64,000 bases of DNA from Symsagittifera roscoffensis (taxonomy: Eukaryota > Xenacoelomorpha > Acoela > Convolutidae), in assembly GCF_963678635.1 (NCBI RefSeq), contig NC_087062.1:90125845-90189844 (forward strand). The letters are read 5' to 3'. The notes beneath the pieces were generated by a model. The model saw only the letters and a list, made by a program, of their open reading frames with translations, did no database searches and was not told where the DNA came from. Below, piece after piece: positions 45,809-57,339 of this stretch. Both the position numbers and the translations under genes were made by a program. The number at the start of each line of letters is the position of its first letter. Within the stretch, counting starts at the first letter, position 1.

Positions 45809-45880
45809 CTCTTCGGCGGGGAATCGAACCCCGGTCTCAAACGTGTCAGGCTGGGATACTCACCACTATACTACCGAAGA
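45809..45880 (-). tRNA. tRNA-Asp-derived copy with anticodon GAC (Val)
   Basis: Same as 41816; partner of 43811 without its C32 change. Confidence 0.62.
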
Positions 45881-46207
45881 TACACTTCCTCGCATATCTT
45901 CCAAATTCATGTCATTTGAAGTTGTCAAGTTACAGAATGACACAAAACAACTCGATCAGCGTTCAGGAATCCTGCTGTATACAGCAACATGGAATCCGAT
46001 CATTTTTTGAAAAAAGCAGCTTTTTCTCATCCCAACATAGTCCCAGCAAAAAAACTCGGAGAAGAAAGTCATGATTGTAAATTACCTGAAACTAAATTTA
46101 AGGCTTTGAATGGACTGAAAAAAGGCAAACTTCATGTAGTTCCAGTTCAAAAACAAAAAAAAAACGTTTTTTCGATACGAACTAAAAATTATTCAGGAAA
46201 TAAAAAC

Positions 46208-46279
46208 CTCTTCGGCGGGGAATCGAACCCCGGTCTCCAACGTGACAGGCTGGGATACTCACCACTATACTACCGAAGA
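46208..46279 (-). tRNA. tRNA-Asp-GTC: tRNA-Asp (GTC)
   Basis: Exact consensus. Confidence 0.93.
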
Positions 46280-46607
46280 TACACTTCCTCGCATATCTTC
46301 CAAATTCAAGCCATTTGAAATTCTCAAATTAAAGAACGACACAATAGAACTCGATCAGCGTTAAGGAACCCTGCTGTATACAGCAACATGAAATCCCAAC
46401 ATTTTTTGTAAAGAAAAACTGTTTTACGCATCCCAACATAGTTTCAGCAAAAAAAGGCTCAGCAAAAAAATTATAATTGTAGAATACTTGAAAAAAATCA
46501 AGCTTCGAACCGACTAAAAAAAAAGCAATTTTCATGTAGTTCCATTTCAAAAACAAAAAAAAAACGTTTTCTCGATACGAACTAAAATTTTTTCAGGAAA
46601 TAAAAAC

Positions 46608-46679
46608 CTCTTCGGCGGGGAATCGAATCCCGATCTCAAACGTGTCAGGCTGGGATACTCACCACTATACTACTGAAGA
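46608..46679 (-). pseudogene. tRNA-Asp-derived copy with anticodon GAC (Val)
   Basis: C28·T42, A53·C61, C48 to T and A6·C67. It marks the right end of the alternating dimer block. Confidence 0.5.
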
Positions 46680-46995
46680 TACACTTCCTCGCATATCTTC
46701 CAAGTTCATGTCATTTGAAATTCTCAAGTTACAGAACGACACAATAGAACTCGATCAGCGTTTAGGAACCCTGCTGTATACAGCAACATGAAATCCCAAC
46801 ATTATTTCTAAAAAAAAACTGCTTTTTCGCATCCTAATATAGTTTCAGCAAAAAAATGCTCAGCAAAAAATTTTAATTGTAGAATACTTGAAAAAAATCA
46901 AGCTTTGAACCGACTCAAAAAAGAAGTTTTCATGTAGTTCCATTAAAAAAAATGTTTTTTCGATACTAACTAAAATTTATTCAGGAAATAAAAAC

Positions 46996-47067
46996 CTCTT
47001 CGTCGGGGAATCGAACAGTGGTCTCCAACGTGACAGGCTGGGATACTCACCACTCTACTACCGAAGA
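46996..47067 (-). pseudogene. tRNA-Asp (GTC)-like, T stem destroyed
   Basis: T-stem 50-52 changed, G7·A66, T13 to G. Confidence 0.76.
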
Positions 47068-47392
47068 TACACTTTCTCGCATATCTTCCAAGTTCATGTC
47101 ATTTGAAACTCTCAAATTATAGAACGACACAATAGAACTCGATCAGCGTTAAGGAACCCTGCTGTATACAGCAACATGATATCCCAACATTTTTTGTAAA
47201 GAAAAACTGTTTTTTGCATCCCAACATAGTTTCAGCAAAAAAAGGATCAGCAAAAAATTATACTTCTAGAATACTTGAAAAAAATCAAGCTTCGAACCGA
47301 CTAAAACAAGCAACTTTCATGAAGTTCCATTTCAAAAACAAAAAAAAAACGTTTTTTCGATATGAACTAAAAATTATTCAGGAAATAAAAAC

Positions 47393-47464
47393 CTCTTCGG
47401 CGGGGAATCGAACCCCGGTCTCCAACGTGACAGCCTGCGATACTCACCACTATACTACTGAAGA
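47393..47464 (-). tRNA. tRNA-Asp (GTC), type B form with open anticodon stem
   Basis: G27·G43, G31·G39 and A6·C67. Confidence 0.5.
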
Positions 47465-47782
47465 TACACTTCCTCGCATATCTTCCAAGTTCATGTCATT
47501 TGAAATTCTCAAGTTACAGAACGACACAATAGAACTCGATCAGCGTTTAGGAACCCTGCTGTATACAGCAAGATGAAATCCCAACATTATTTGGAAAAAA
47601 AAACTGCTTTTTCGCATCCCAATATAGTTTCAGCAAAAAATGCTCAGCAAAAAATTTTAATTGTAGAATACTTGAAAAAAATCAAGCTTTGAACCGACTC
47701 AAAAAAAAGAAATTTTCATGTAGTTCCATTAAAAAAAAATGTTTTTTCGATACTAACTAAAATTTATTCAGGAAATAAAAAC

Positions 47783-47854
47783 CTCTTCGGCGGGGAATCG
47801 AACAGTGGTCTCCAATGTGCCAGGCTGGGATACTCACCACTCTACTACCGAAGA
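47783..47854 (-). pseudogene. T-stem-broken copy with anticodon GGC (Ala)
   Basis: Loop CTGGCAC; T-stem 50-52 changed, C31·A39, T13 to G. Confidence 0.7.
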
Positions 47855-48180
47855 TACACTTCCTCGCATATCTTCCAAGTTCATGTCAATTGAAACTCTC
47901 AAATTATAGAACGACACAATAGAACTCGATCAGCGTTAAGGAACCCTGCTGTATACAGCAACATGATATCCCAACATTTTTTGTAAAGAAAAACTGTTTT
48001 TTGCATCCCAACATAGTTTCAGCAAAAAATGGCTCAGCAAAAAATTATACTTGTAGAATACTTGAAAAAAATCAAGCTTCGAACCGACTAAAAAAAAGCA
48101 ACTTTCATGTAGTTCCATTTCAAAAACAAAAAAAAAACGTTTTCTCGATACGAACTAAAATTTTTTCAGGAAATAAAAAC

Positions 48181-48252
48181 CTCTTCGGCGGGGAATCGAA
48201 CCCCGGTCTCCAACGTGACAGGCTGCGATACTCACCACAATACTACTGAAGA
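48181..48252 (-). tRNA. tRNA-Asp (GTC), type B form with A14T
   Basis: G27·G43, A6·C67 and the invariant A14 changed to T, which also hits the A box. Confidence 0.52.
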
Positions 48253-48576
48253 TACACTTCCTCGCATATCTTCCAAGTTCATGTCATTTGAAATTCTCAA
48301 GTTACAGAACGACACAATAGAACTCGATCAGCGTTTAGGAACCCTGCTGTATACAGCAACATGAAATCCCAACATTATTTGTAAAAAAAACTGCTTTTTT
48401 GCATCCCAACATAGTTTCAGCAAAAAAAGGCTCAGCAAAAAATTATACTTGTAGAATACTTGAAAAAAATCAAGCTTCGAAACGACTAAAAAAAGCAATT
48501 TTTATGTAGTTCCATTTCAAAAACAAAAAAAAACGTTTTTTCGATACGAACTAAAAATTATTCAGGAAATAAAAAC

Positions 48577-48648
48577 CTCTTCGGCGGGGAATCGAACCCC
48601 GGTCTCCAACGTGACAGCCTGCGATACTCACCACTATACTACTGAAGA
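48577..48648 (-). tRNA. tRNA-Asp (GTC), type B form with open anticodon stem
   Basis: Same form as 47393. Confidence 0.5.
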
Positions 48649-48971
48649 TACACTTCCTCGCATATTTTCCAAGTTCATGTCATTTGAAATTCTCAAGTTA
48701 CAGAACGACACAATAGAACTCGATCAGCGTTTAGGAACCCTGCTGTATACAGCAACATGAAATCCCAACATTGTTTGTAAAAAAAACTGCTTTTTCGCAT
48801 CCCAATATCGTTTCAGCAAAAAATGCTCAGCAAAAAATTTTAATTGTAGAATACTTGAAAAAAATCAAGCTTCGAAACGACTAAAAAAAGCAATTTTTAT
48901 GTAGTTCCATTTCAAAAACAAAAAAAAACGTTTTTTCGATACGAACTAAAAATTATTCAGGAAATAAAAAC

Positions 48972-49043
48972 CTCTTCGGCGGGGAATCGAACCCCGGTCT
49001 CCAACGTGACAGCCTGCGATACTCACCACTATACTACTGAAGA
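48972..49043 (-). tRNA. tRNA-Asp (GTC), type B form with open anticodon stem
   Basis: Same form as 48577, its neighbour at 395 bp. Confidence 0.5.
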
Positions 49044-49366
49044 TACACTTCCTCGCATATTTTCCAAGTTCATGTCATTTGAAATTCTCAAGTTACAGAA
49101 CGACACAATAGAACTCGATCAGCGTTTAGGAACCCTGCTGTATACAGCAACATGAAATCCCAACATTATTTGTAAAAAAAACTGCTTTTTTGCATCCCAA
49201 CATAGTTTCAGCAAAAAAAGGCTCAGCAAAAAATTATACTTGTAGAATACTTGAAAAAAATCAAGCTTCGAAACGACTAAAAAAAGCAATTTTTATGTAG
49301 TTCCATTTCAAAAACAAAAAAAAACGTTTTTTCGATACGAACTAAAAATTATTCAGGAAATAAAAC

Positions 49367-49438
49367 CTCTTCGGCGGGGAATCGAACCCCGGTCTCCAAC
49401 GTGACAGCCTGCGATACTCACCACTATACTACTGAAGA
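49367..49438 (-). tRNA. tRNA-Asp (GTC), type B form with open anticodon stem
   Basis: Third consecutive copy of this form; stop shortened to TTTT. Confidence 0.5.
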
Positions 49439-49755
49439 TACACTTCCTCGCATATTTTCCAAGTTCATGTCATTTGAAATTCTCAAGTTACAGAACGACA
49501 CAATAGAACTCGATCAGCGTTTAGGAACCCTGCTGTATACAGCAACATGAAATCCCAACATTATTTGTAAAAAAAACTGCTTTTTCGCATCCCAATATCG
49601 TTTCAGCAAAAAATGCTCAGCAAAAAATTTTAATTGTAGAATACTTGAAAAAAATCAAGCTTTGAACCGACTCAAAAAAAAGAAATTTTCATGTAGTTCC
49701 ATTAAAAAAAAATGTTTTTTCGATACTAACTAAAATTTATTCAGGAAATAAAAAC

Positions 49756-49827
49756 CTCTGCGGCGGGGAATCGAACAGTGGTCTCCAACGTTCCAGGCTG
49801 GGATACTCACCACTCTACTACCGAAGA
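49756..49827 (-). pseudogene. T-stem-broken copy with anticodon GGA (Ser)
   Basis: Loop CTGGAAC. T4·C69, T-stem 50-52 changed, T13 to G. Its partner 47783, five units left, reads GGC, so this locus has mutated at adjacent anticodon bases. Confidence 0.7.
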
Positions 49828-50155
49828 TACACTTCCTCGCATATCTTCCAAGTTCATGTCAATTGAAACTCTCAAATTATAGAACGACACAATAGAACTC
49901 GATCAGCGTTAAGGAACCCTGCTGTATACAGCAACATGATATCCCAACATTTTTTGTAAAGAAAAACTGTTTTTTGCATCCCAACATAGTTTCAGCAAAA
50001 AAAAGCTCAGCAAAAAATTATACTTGTAGAATACTTGAAAAAAAATCAAGCTTCGAACCGACTAAAAAAAAGCAACTTTCATGTAGTTCCATTTCAAAAA
50101 CAAAAAAAAAAACGTTTTCTCGATACGAACTAAAATTTTTTTAGGAAATAAAATC

Positions 50156-50227
50156 CTCTTCGGCGGGGAATCGAACCCCGGTCTCCAACGTGACAGGCTG
50201 CGATACTCACCACAATACTACTGAAGA
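50156..50227 (-). tRNA. tRNA-Asp (GTC), type B form with A14T
   Basis: Same form as 48181, 1975 bp away; TTTT stop preceded by A. Confidence 0.52.
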
Positions 50228-50552
50228 TACACTTCCTCGCATATCTTCCAAGTTCATGTCATTTGAAATTCTCAAGTTACAGAACGACACAATAGAAGTC
50301 GATCAGCGTTTAGGAACCCTGCTGTATACAGCAACATGAAATCCCAACATTTTTTGTAAAGAAAAACTGTTTTTCGCATCCCAACATAGTTTCAGCAAAA
50401 AAAAAGGCTCAGCAAAAAATTATACTTGTAGAATACTTGAAAAAAATCAAGCTTCGAAACGACTAAAAAAAGCAATTTTTATGTAGTTCCATTTCAAAAA
50501 CAAAAAAAACGTTTTTTCGATACGAACTAAAAATTATTCAGGAAATAAAAAC

Positions 50553-50624
50553 CTCTTCGGCGGGGAATCGAACCCCGGTCTCCAACGTGACAGGCTGGGA
50601 TACTCACCACTATACTACCGAAGA
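50553..50624 (-). tRNA. tRNA-Asp-GTC: tRNA-Asp (GTC)
   Basis: Exact consensus, isolated among degraded type B neighbours. Confidence 0.93.
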
Positions 50625-50949
50625 TACACTTCCTCGCATATCTTCCAAATTCAAGTCATTTGAAATTCTCAAATTAAAGAACGACACAATAGAACTCGAT
50701 CAGCGTTAAGGAACCCTGCTGTATACAGCAACATGAAATCCCAACATTTTTTGTGAAGAAAAACTGTTTTTCGCATCCCAACATAGTTTCAGCAAAAAAA
50801 GGCTCAGCAAAAAATTATAATTGTAGAATACTTGAAAAAAATCAAGCTTCGAACCGACTAAAAAAAAGCAATTTTCATGTAGTTCCATTTCAAAAACAAA
50901 AAAAAACGTTTTCTCGATACGAACTAATTTTTTTTCAGGAAATAAAAAC

Positions 50950-51021
50950 CTCTTCGGCGAGGAATCGAACCCCGTTCTCCAACGTGACAGCCTGCGATAC
51001 TCACCACTATACTACTGAAGA
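50950..51021 (-). pseudogene. tRNA-Asp (GTC)-like, open anticodon stem
   Basis: G27·G43, G31·G39, A6·C67, G51·T63 wobble and C48 to A. Confidence 0.55.
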
Positions 51022-51337
51022 TAGACTTCCTCGCATATCTTCCAAGTTCATGTCATTTGAAATTCTCAAGTTACAGAACGACACAATAGAACTTGATCAG
51101 CGTTTAGGAACCCTGCTGTATACAGCAACATGAAATCCCAACATTATTTGTAAAAAAAAACTGCTTTTTCGCATCTCAATATAGTTTCAGCAAAAAATGC
51201 TCGGCAAAAAATTTTACTTGTAGAATACTTGAAAAAAATCAAGCTTTGAACCGACTCAAAAAAAAGAAATTTTCATGTAGTTCCATTAAAAAAATGTTTT
51301 TTCGATACTAACTAAAATTTATTCAGGAAATAAAAAA

Positions 51338-51409
51338 CTCTTCGGCGGGGAATCGAACAGTGGTCTCCAACGTGACAGGCTGGGATACTCACCACTCTAC
51401 TACCGAAGA
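51338..51409 (-). pseudogene. tRNA-Asp (GTC)-like, T stem destroyed
   Basis: T-stem 50-52 changed and T13 to G. The discriminator is followed directly by six T. Confidence 0.76.
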
Positions 51410-51723
51410 TACACTTCCTCGCATATCTTCCAAGTTCATGTCATTTGAAATTCTCAAATTGTAGAACGACACAATAGAACTCAATCAGCGTTTAGGAACC
51501 CTGCTGTATACAGCAACACAAAATCCCAACATTAAAAAAAACTGATTTTTCGCATCCCAACATAGTTCCAGCAAAAAAATGCTCAGCAAAAAATTATACT
51601 TGTAGAATACTTGAAAAAAATCGAGCTTTGAACCGACTAAAAAAAAGCAATTTTTATGTAGTTCCATTTCAAAAAAAAAAGTTTTATCGATACGAACCAA
51701 AAATTATTCAGGAAATAAAAAAA

Positions 51724-51794
51724 CTTTTCGGCGGGAATCGAACTCCGGTCTCAAACGTGTCAGGTTGGGATACTCACCACTATACTACCGAAGC
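51724..51794 (-). pseudogene. 71-nt copy with anticodon GAC (Val)
   Basis: Deletion at the acceptor/T-stem junction as in 35078; G1·A72, C2·A71, A52·C62, C28·T42; A30-T40 pair. Confidence 0.7.
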
Positions 51795-52120
51795 TACACT
51801 TCCTCGCATATCTTCCAAATTCATGTCATTTGAAATTCCTAAATTATAGAACGACACAATAGATCTCGATCAGCGTTTAGGAACCCTGCTGTATACAGCA
51901 ACACAAAATCCCAACATTTTTTGGAAAAAAAACTGCTTTTTCGCATCCCAACATAGTTTCAGCAAAAAAATGCTCAGCAAAAAATTATACTTGTAGAATA
52001 CTTGAAAAAAATCAAGCTTTGAACCGACTAAAAAAAAGCAATTTTCATGTAGTTCCATATCAAAAACAAAAAAAAAACGTTTTTTCGTCACGAACTAAAA
52101 ATTATTCAGGAAATAAAAAC

Positions 52121-52191
52121 CTCTTCTGCGGGAATCGAACCCGGTTCTCCAACGTGATAGGCTGGGATACTCACCACTATACTACCGAAGA
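52121..52191 (-). pseudogene. 71-nt copy with anticodon ATC
   Basis: Loop CTATCAC: G34 is A, so it would still read an Asp codon. One base is lost in the T-stem region; G6·A67 and C50·C64 also occur. Confidence 0.6.
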
Positions 52192-52516
52192 TACACTTCC
52201 TCGCATATCTTCCAAGTTCATGTCATTTGAAGTTGTCAAGTTACAGAATGACACAATACAACTCGATCAGCATTCAGGAATCCTGCTGTATACAGCAACA
52301 TGAAATCCGATCATTTTTTAAAAAAGCAGCTTTTTCTCATCCCAACATCGTCCCAGCAAAAAAATTCGGAGCAGAAAGTCATGATTGTAAATTACCTGAA
52401 ACTAAATTTAAGGCTTTGAACGGACTCAAAAAAGGCAAACTTCATGTAGTTCCAGTTCAAAAACAAAAAAAAAACGTTTTTCGATACGAACTAAAAAATA
52501 TTCAGGAAATAAAAAC

Positions 52517-52588
52517 CTCTTCGGCGGGGAATCGAACCCCGGTCTCCAACATGACAGGCTGTGATACTCACCACTGTACTACCGAAGA
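52517..52588 (-). tRNA. tRNA-Asp (GTC), three mild changes
   Basis: C38 to T, A27·G43 and T13 to C. Confidence 0.6.
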
Positions 52589-52915
52589 TACACTTCCTCG
52601 CATATCTTCCAAATTCATGTCATTTGAAACTCTCAAATTATAGAACGACACAATAGAACTTGATCAGCGTTTAGGAACCCTGCTGTATACAGCAACATGA
52701 AATCCCAACATTTTTTGTAAAAAAAAACTGCTTTTTCGCATCCCAACATAGTTTCAGCAAAAAAATGCTCAGCAAAAAATAATACTTGTAGAATACTTGA
52801 AAAAAATCAAGCTTTGAACCGACTCAAAAAAAAGCAATTTTCATGTAGTTCCATATCAAAAACAAAAAAAAACGTTTTTTCGATACGAACTAAAATTTTT
52901 TCAGGAAATAAAAAC

Positions 52916-52987
52916 CTCTTCGGCGGGGAATCGAAACCGGGTCTCCAACGTGACAGGCTGGGATATTCACCACTATACTACCTAAGA
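52916..52987 (-). pseudogene. tRNA-Asp (GTC)-like, T stem broken
   Basis: C50·C64, T53·C61, A5·G68, and G22 to A. Confidence 0.7.
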
Positions 52988-53314
52988 TACACTTCCTCGC
53001 ATATCTTCCAAGTTCATGTCATTTGAAGTTGTCAAGTTACAGAATGACACAATACAACTCGATCAGCGTTCAGGAATCCTGCTGTATACAGCAACATGAA
53101 ATCCGATCATTTTTTGAAAAAAGCAGCTTTTTCTCATCCCAACATCGTCCCAGCAAAAAAATTCGGAGCAGAAAGTCATGATTGTAAATTACCTGAAACT
53201 AAATTTAAGGCTTTGAACGGACTCAAAAAAGGCAAACTTCATGTAGTTCCAGTTCAAAAACAAAAAAAAAAACGTTTTTCGATACGAACTAAAAAATATT
53301 CAGGAAATAAAAAC

Positions 53315-53386
53315 CTTTTCGGCCGGGAATCGAACCCCGGTCTCCAACATGACAGGCTGTGATACTCACCACTATACTACCGAAGA
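53315..53386 (-). tRNA. tRNA-Asp (GTC), scattered mismatches
   Basis: C2·A71, G50·G64, C38 to T and A27·G43. It opens the shortest unit of the array (374 bp). Confidence 0.48.
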
Positions 53387-53460
53387 TACACTTCCTCGCA
53401 TATCTTCCAAATTCATGTCATTTGAAACTCTCAAATTATAGAACGACACAATAGAACTTG

Positions 53461-53688
53461 ATCAGCGTTTAGGAACCCTGCTGTATACAGCAACATGAAA
53501 TCCCAACATTTTTTGTAACATAGTCCCAGCAAAAAACTCGGAGCAGAAAGTCATGGTTGTAAGCTATGTGAAACTAAATTTAAGGCTTTGAACCGACTGA
53601 AAAAAAAGCAAATATCATGTAATTTTAGTTCAAACAAAAAAAAAAACGTTTTTTCGATACGAACTAAAAATTATCAGGAAATAAAAAC
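53461..53688. repeat. Shortened B-to-A hybrid spacer
   Basis: The spacer starts as type B ('aaatcccaacattttttgtaa') and passes directly into type A ('catagtcccagcaaaaaactcgg') near 53518, losing the roughly 25 bp normally between. The unit 53315-53688 is 374 bp, the shortest in the window. Confidence 0.85.
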
Positions 53689-53760
53689 CTCTTCGGCGGC
53701 GAATCGAACCCCGGTCTCCTACGTGACAGGCTGCGATACTCACCACTAAACTACCGAAGA
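53689..53760 (-). pseudogene. tRNA-Asp (GTC)-like, four stem mismatches
   Basis: G52·G62, A29·A41, G27·G43 and T12·T23. The form recurs at 55676 and 60445. Confidence 0.62.
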
Positions 53761-54088
53761 TACACTTTCTCGCATAACTTCCAAGTTCATGTCATTTGAA
53801 ATTCTCAAGTTACAGAATGACACAATAGAACTCGATCAGAGTTCAGGAATCCTGCTGTATACAGCAACAAAAAATCCGATCATTTTTTGAAAAAAGCAGC
53901 TTTTTCTCATCCCAACATAGTCCCAGCAAAAAAATCGGAGCAGAAAGTAATGGTTGTAAGCTATCTGAAACTAAATTTAAGGCTTTGAACCGACTGAAAA
54001 AAAAAGCAAACATCATGCATGTAGTTCTAGTTCAAAAAAAAAAAACCTTTTTCTGATACGAACTAAAAATTATTCAGGAAATAAAAAC

Positions 54089-54160
54089 CTCTTCGGCGGG
54101 GAATCGAACCCCGGTCTCCAACGTGACAGGCTGGGAAACTCACCATTATACTACCGAAGA
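54089..54160 (-). tRNA. tRNA-Asp (GTC), D-arm changes
   Basis: T11·T24 and G15 to A; other arms consensus. Confidence 0.68.
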
Positions 54161-54484
54161 TACACTTCCTCGCATATCTTCCAAGTTCATCTCATTTGAA
54201 ATTCTCAATTATAGAACGACACAATAGAACTCGATCAGCGTTTAGGAATCCTGCTGTATACAGCAACATGAAATCCCAACATTTTTTTTTAAAAAACTGC
54301 TTTTACGCATCCCAACATAGTTTCAGCAAAAAAATGCTCAGAAAAAAATTATACTTGCAGAATACTTGAAAAAAATCAAGCTTTGAACTGACTAAAAAAA
54401 AGCAATTTTCATGTAGTTCCATTTCAAAAACAAAAAAAAACGTTTTTTTCGATACGAACTAAAAATTATTCAGGAAATCAAAAC

Positions 54485-54556
54485 CTCTTCGGCGGGGAAT
54501 CGCACCCCGGTCTCCAACGTGATAGGCTGGGATACTCACCACTATACTACCGAAGA
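54485..54556 (-). tRNA. tRNA-Asp-type copy with anticodon ATC
   Basis: G34 to A gives ATC; T55 to G changes the B box to GGTGCGATTCC. Close relatives 58461 and 59252 keep GTC. Confidence 0.55.
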
Positions 54557-54883
54557 TACACTTCCTCGCATATCTTCCAAGTTCATCTCATTTGAAATTC
54601 TCAATTATAGAACGACACAATAGAACTCGACCAGCGTTTAGGAATCCTGCTGTATACAGCAACATGAAATCCCAACATTTTTTTTTTAAAAACTGCTTTT
54701 ACGCATCCCAACATAGTTTCAGCGAAAAAAAAAGCTCAGAAAAAAATTATACTTGCAGAATACTTGAAAAAAATCAAGCTTTGAACCGACTAAAAAAAGC
54801 AATTTTCATGTAGTTCCATTTCAAAAACAAAAAAAAAACGTTTTTTTTCGATACGAACTAAAAATTATTCAGGAAATCAAAAC

Positions 54884-54955
54884 CTCTTCGGCGGGGAATC
54901 GAACCCCGGTCTCCAACGTGACAGGCTGGGATACTCACCACTATACTACCGAAGA
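54884..54955 (-). tRNA. tRNA-Asp-GTC: tRNA-Asp (GTC)
   Basis: Exact consensus; stop TTTTG. Confidence 0.92.
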
Positions 54956-55279
54956 TACACTTCTTCGCATATCTTCCAAGTTCATGTCATTTGAAATTCT
55001 CAAATTATAGAACGACACAATAGAACTCGATCAGCGTTTAGGAATCCTGCTGTATACAGCAACATGAAATCCCAACATTTTTTTTTTAAAAACTGCTTTT
55101 TCGCATCCCAACATAGTTTCAGCGAAAAATGCTCAGAAAAAAATTATACTTGCAGAATACTTGAAAAAAATCAAGCTTTGAACCGACTTAAAAAAAGCAA
55201 TTTTCATGTAGTTCCAATTCAAAAACAAACAAAAAACGTTTTTTCGTTACGAACTAAAAATTATTCAGGAAATCAAAAC

Positions 55280-55351
55280 CTCTTCGGCGGGGAATCGAAC
55301 CCCGGTCTCCAACGTGACAGTCTGGGATACTCACCACTATACTACCGAAGA
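55280..55351 (-). tRNA. tRNA-Asp (GTC), A31·G39
   Basis: Single change C31 to A, as in 37449, 60047 and 62040. Confidence 0.75.
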
Positions 55352-55675
55352 TACACTTACTCGCATAACTTCCAAGTTCATGTCAATTGAAATTCTCAAG
55401 TTACAGAATGACACAATACAACTCGATCAGCGTTCAGGAATCCTGCTGTATACAGCAACATAAAATCCGATCATTTTTTTGAAAAAAGCAGCTTTTTCTC
55501 ATCCCAACATAGTTTCAGCAAAAAAATGCTCAGCAAAAAATTATACTTGTAGAATACTTGAAAAAAATCAAGCTTTGAACCGACTAAAAAAAAGCAATTT
55601 TCATGTAGTTTTAGTTCAAAAACAAAAAAAAAACGTTTTTTCGATACGAACTAAAAATTATCAGGAAATAAAAAC
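55352..55675. repeat. A-to-B hybrid spacer
   Basis: Starts as type A ('tccgatcatt', 'agcagctttttctc') and becomes type B ('tttcagcaaaaaaatgctcagc') after the shared core 'cccaacatag' near 55503. The same hybrid recurs at 60119-60444. Confidence 0.85.
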
Positions 55676-55747
55676 CTCTTTGGCGGCGAATCGAACCCCG
55701 GTCTCCTACGTGACAGGCTGCGATACTCACCACTAAACTACCGAAGA
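55676..55747 (-). pseudogene. tRNA-Asp (GTC)-like, five stem mismatches
   Basis: As 53689 plus C5·A68. Confidence 0.65.
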
Positions 55748-56077
55748 TACACTTTCTCGCATAACTTCCAAGTTCATGTCATTTGAAATTCTCAAGTTAC
55801 AGAATGACACAATAGAACTCGATCAGAGTTCAGGAATCCTGCTGTATACAGCAACAAAAAATCCGATCATTTTTTGAAAAAAGCAGCTTTTTCTCATCCC
55901 AACATAGTCCCAGCAAAAAAATCGGAGCAGAAAGTAATGGTTGTAAGCTATCTGAAACTAAATTTAAGGCTTTGAACCGACTGAAAAAAAAAGCAAACAT
56001 CATGCATGTAGTTCTAGTTCAAAAAAAAAAAAAACCTTTTTCTGATACGAACTAAAAATTATTCAGGAAATAAAAAC

Positions 56078-56149
56078 CTCTTCGGCGGGGAATCGAACCC
56101 CGGTCTCCAACGTGACAGGCTGGGAAACTCACCACTATACTACCGAAGA
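56078..56149 (-). tRNA. tRNA-Asp (GTC), T11·T24
   Basis: A24 to T is the only change. Confidence 0.77.
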
Positions 56150-56473
56150 TACACTTCCTCGCATATCTTCCAAGTTCATCTCATTTGAAATTCTCAATTA
56201 TAGAACGACACAATAGAACTCGATCAGCGTTTAGGAATCCTGCTGTATACAGCAACATGAAATCCCAACATTTTTTTTTAAAAAACTGCTTTTACGCATC
56301 CCAACATAGTTTCAGCAAAAAAATGCTCAGAAAAAAATTATACTTGCAGAATACTTGAAAAAAATCAAGCTTTGAACTGACTAAAAAAAGCAATTTTCAT
56401 GTAGTTCCATTTCAAAAACAAAAAAAAAACGTTTTTTTCGATACGAACTAAAAATTATTCAGGAAATCAAAAC

Positions 56474-56545
56474 CTCTTCGGCGGGGAATCGAACCCCGTT
56501 CTCCAACGTGACAGGCTGGGATACTCACCACTATACTACCGAAGA
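56474..56545 (-). tRNA. tRNA-Asp-GTC: tRNA-Asp (GTC), C48 to A
   Basis: Only a variable-region base differs; all stems are complete. Confidence 0.86.
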
Positions 56546-56870
56546 TACACTTCCTCGCATATCTTCCAAGTTCATGTCATTTGAAATTCTCAATTATAGA
56601 ACGACACAATAGAACTCGATCAGCGTTTAGGAATCCTGCTGTATACAGCAACATGAAATCCCAACATTTTTTTTTAAAAAACTGCTTTTACGCATCCCAA
56701 CATAGTTTCAGCGAAAAAAAAGCTCAGAAAAAAATTATACTTGCAGAATACTTGAAAAAAATCAAGCTTTGAACCGACTAAAAAAAGCAATTTTCATGTA
56801 GTTCCATTTCAAAAACAAAAAAAAACGTTTTTTTTCGATACGAACTAAAAATTATTCAGGAAATCAAAAG

Positions 56871-56942
56871 CTCTTCGGCGGGGAATCGAACCCCGGTCTC
56901 CAACGTGACAGGCTGGGATACTCACCACTATACTACCGAAGA
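56871..56942 (-). tRNA. tRNA-Asp-GTC: tRNA-Asp (GTC)
   Basis: Exact consensus; stop CTTTTG. Confidence 0.92.
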
Positions 56943-57267
56943 TACACTTCCTCGCATATCTTCCAAGTTCATGTCATTTGAAATTCTCAATTATAGAACG
57001 ACACAATAGAACTCGATCAGCGTTTAGGAATCCTGCTGTATACAGCAACATGAAATCCCAACATTTTTTTTTAAAAAACTGCTTTTACGCATCCCAACAT
57101 AGTTTCAGCGAAAAAAAAGCTCAGAAAAAAATTATACTTGCAGAATACTTGAAAAAAATCAAGCTTTGAACCGACTAAAAAAAGCAATTTTCATGTAGTT
57201 CCATTTCAAAAACAAAAAAAAACGTTTTTTTTCGATACGAACTAAAAATTATTCAGGAAATCAAAAT

Positions 57268-57339
57268 CTCTTCGGCGGGGAATCGAACCCCGGTCTCCAA
57301 CGTGACAGGCTGGGATACTCACCACTATACTACCGAAGA
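57268..57339 (-). tRNA. tRNA-Asp-GTC: tRNA-Asp (GTC)
   Basis: Exact consensus; stop ATTTTG. Confidence 0.92.

Larger units (their letters stand above)
38227..46995. repeat. Alternating A/B dimer of about 797 bp, anticodons GTC and GAC in turn
   Basis: From 38624 to 46608 the tRNA anticodons run GAC, GTC, GAC, GTC and so on, broken only where a GTC unit is doubled (43009/43408 and 45009/45406). Each GTC copy is followed to its right by a type B spacer, or by type A at the doublings, and each GAC copy is followed by a type A spacer. The alternating two-unit period measures 795-803 bp. The dimer was therefore amplified as a whole. Confidence 0.9.
45009..46995. repeat. Five-unit higher-order repeat, copy 2
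   Basis: Order GTC, GTC, GAC, GTC, GAC at 45009, 45406, 45809, 46208 and 46608. The fourth copy has reverted to the exact consensus (GGCGG) where copy 1 has GACGG. Confidence 0.88.
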
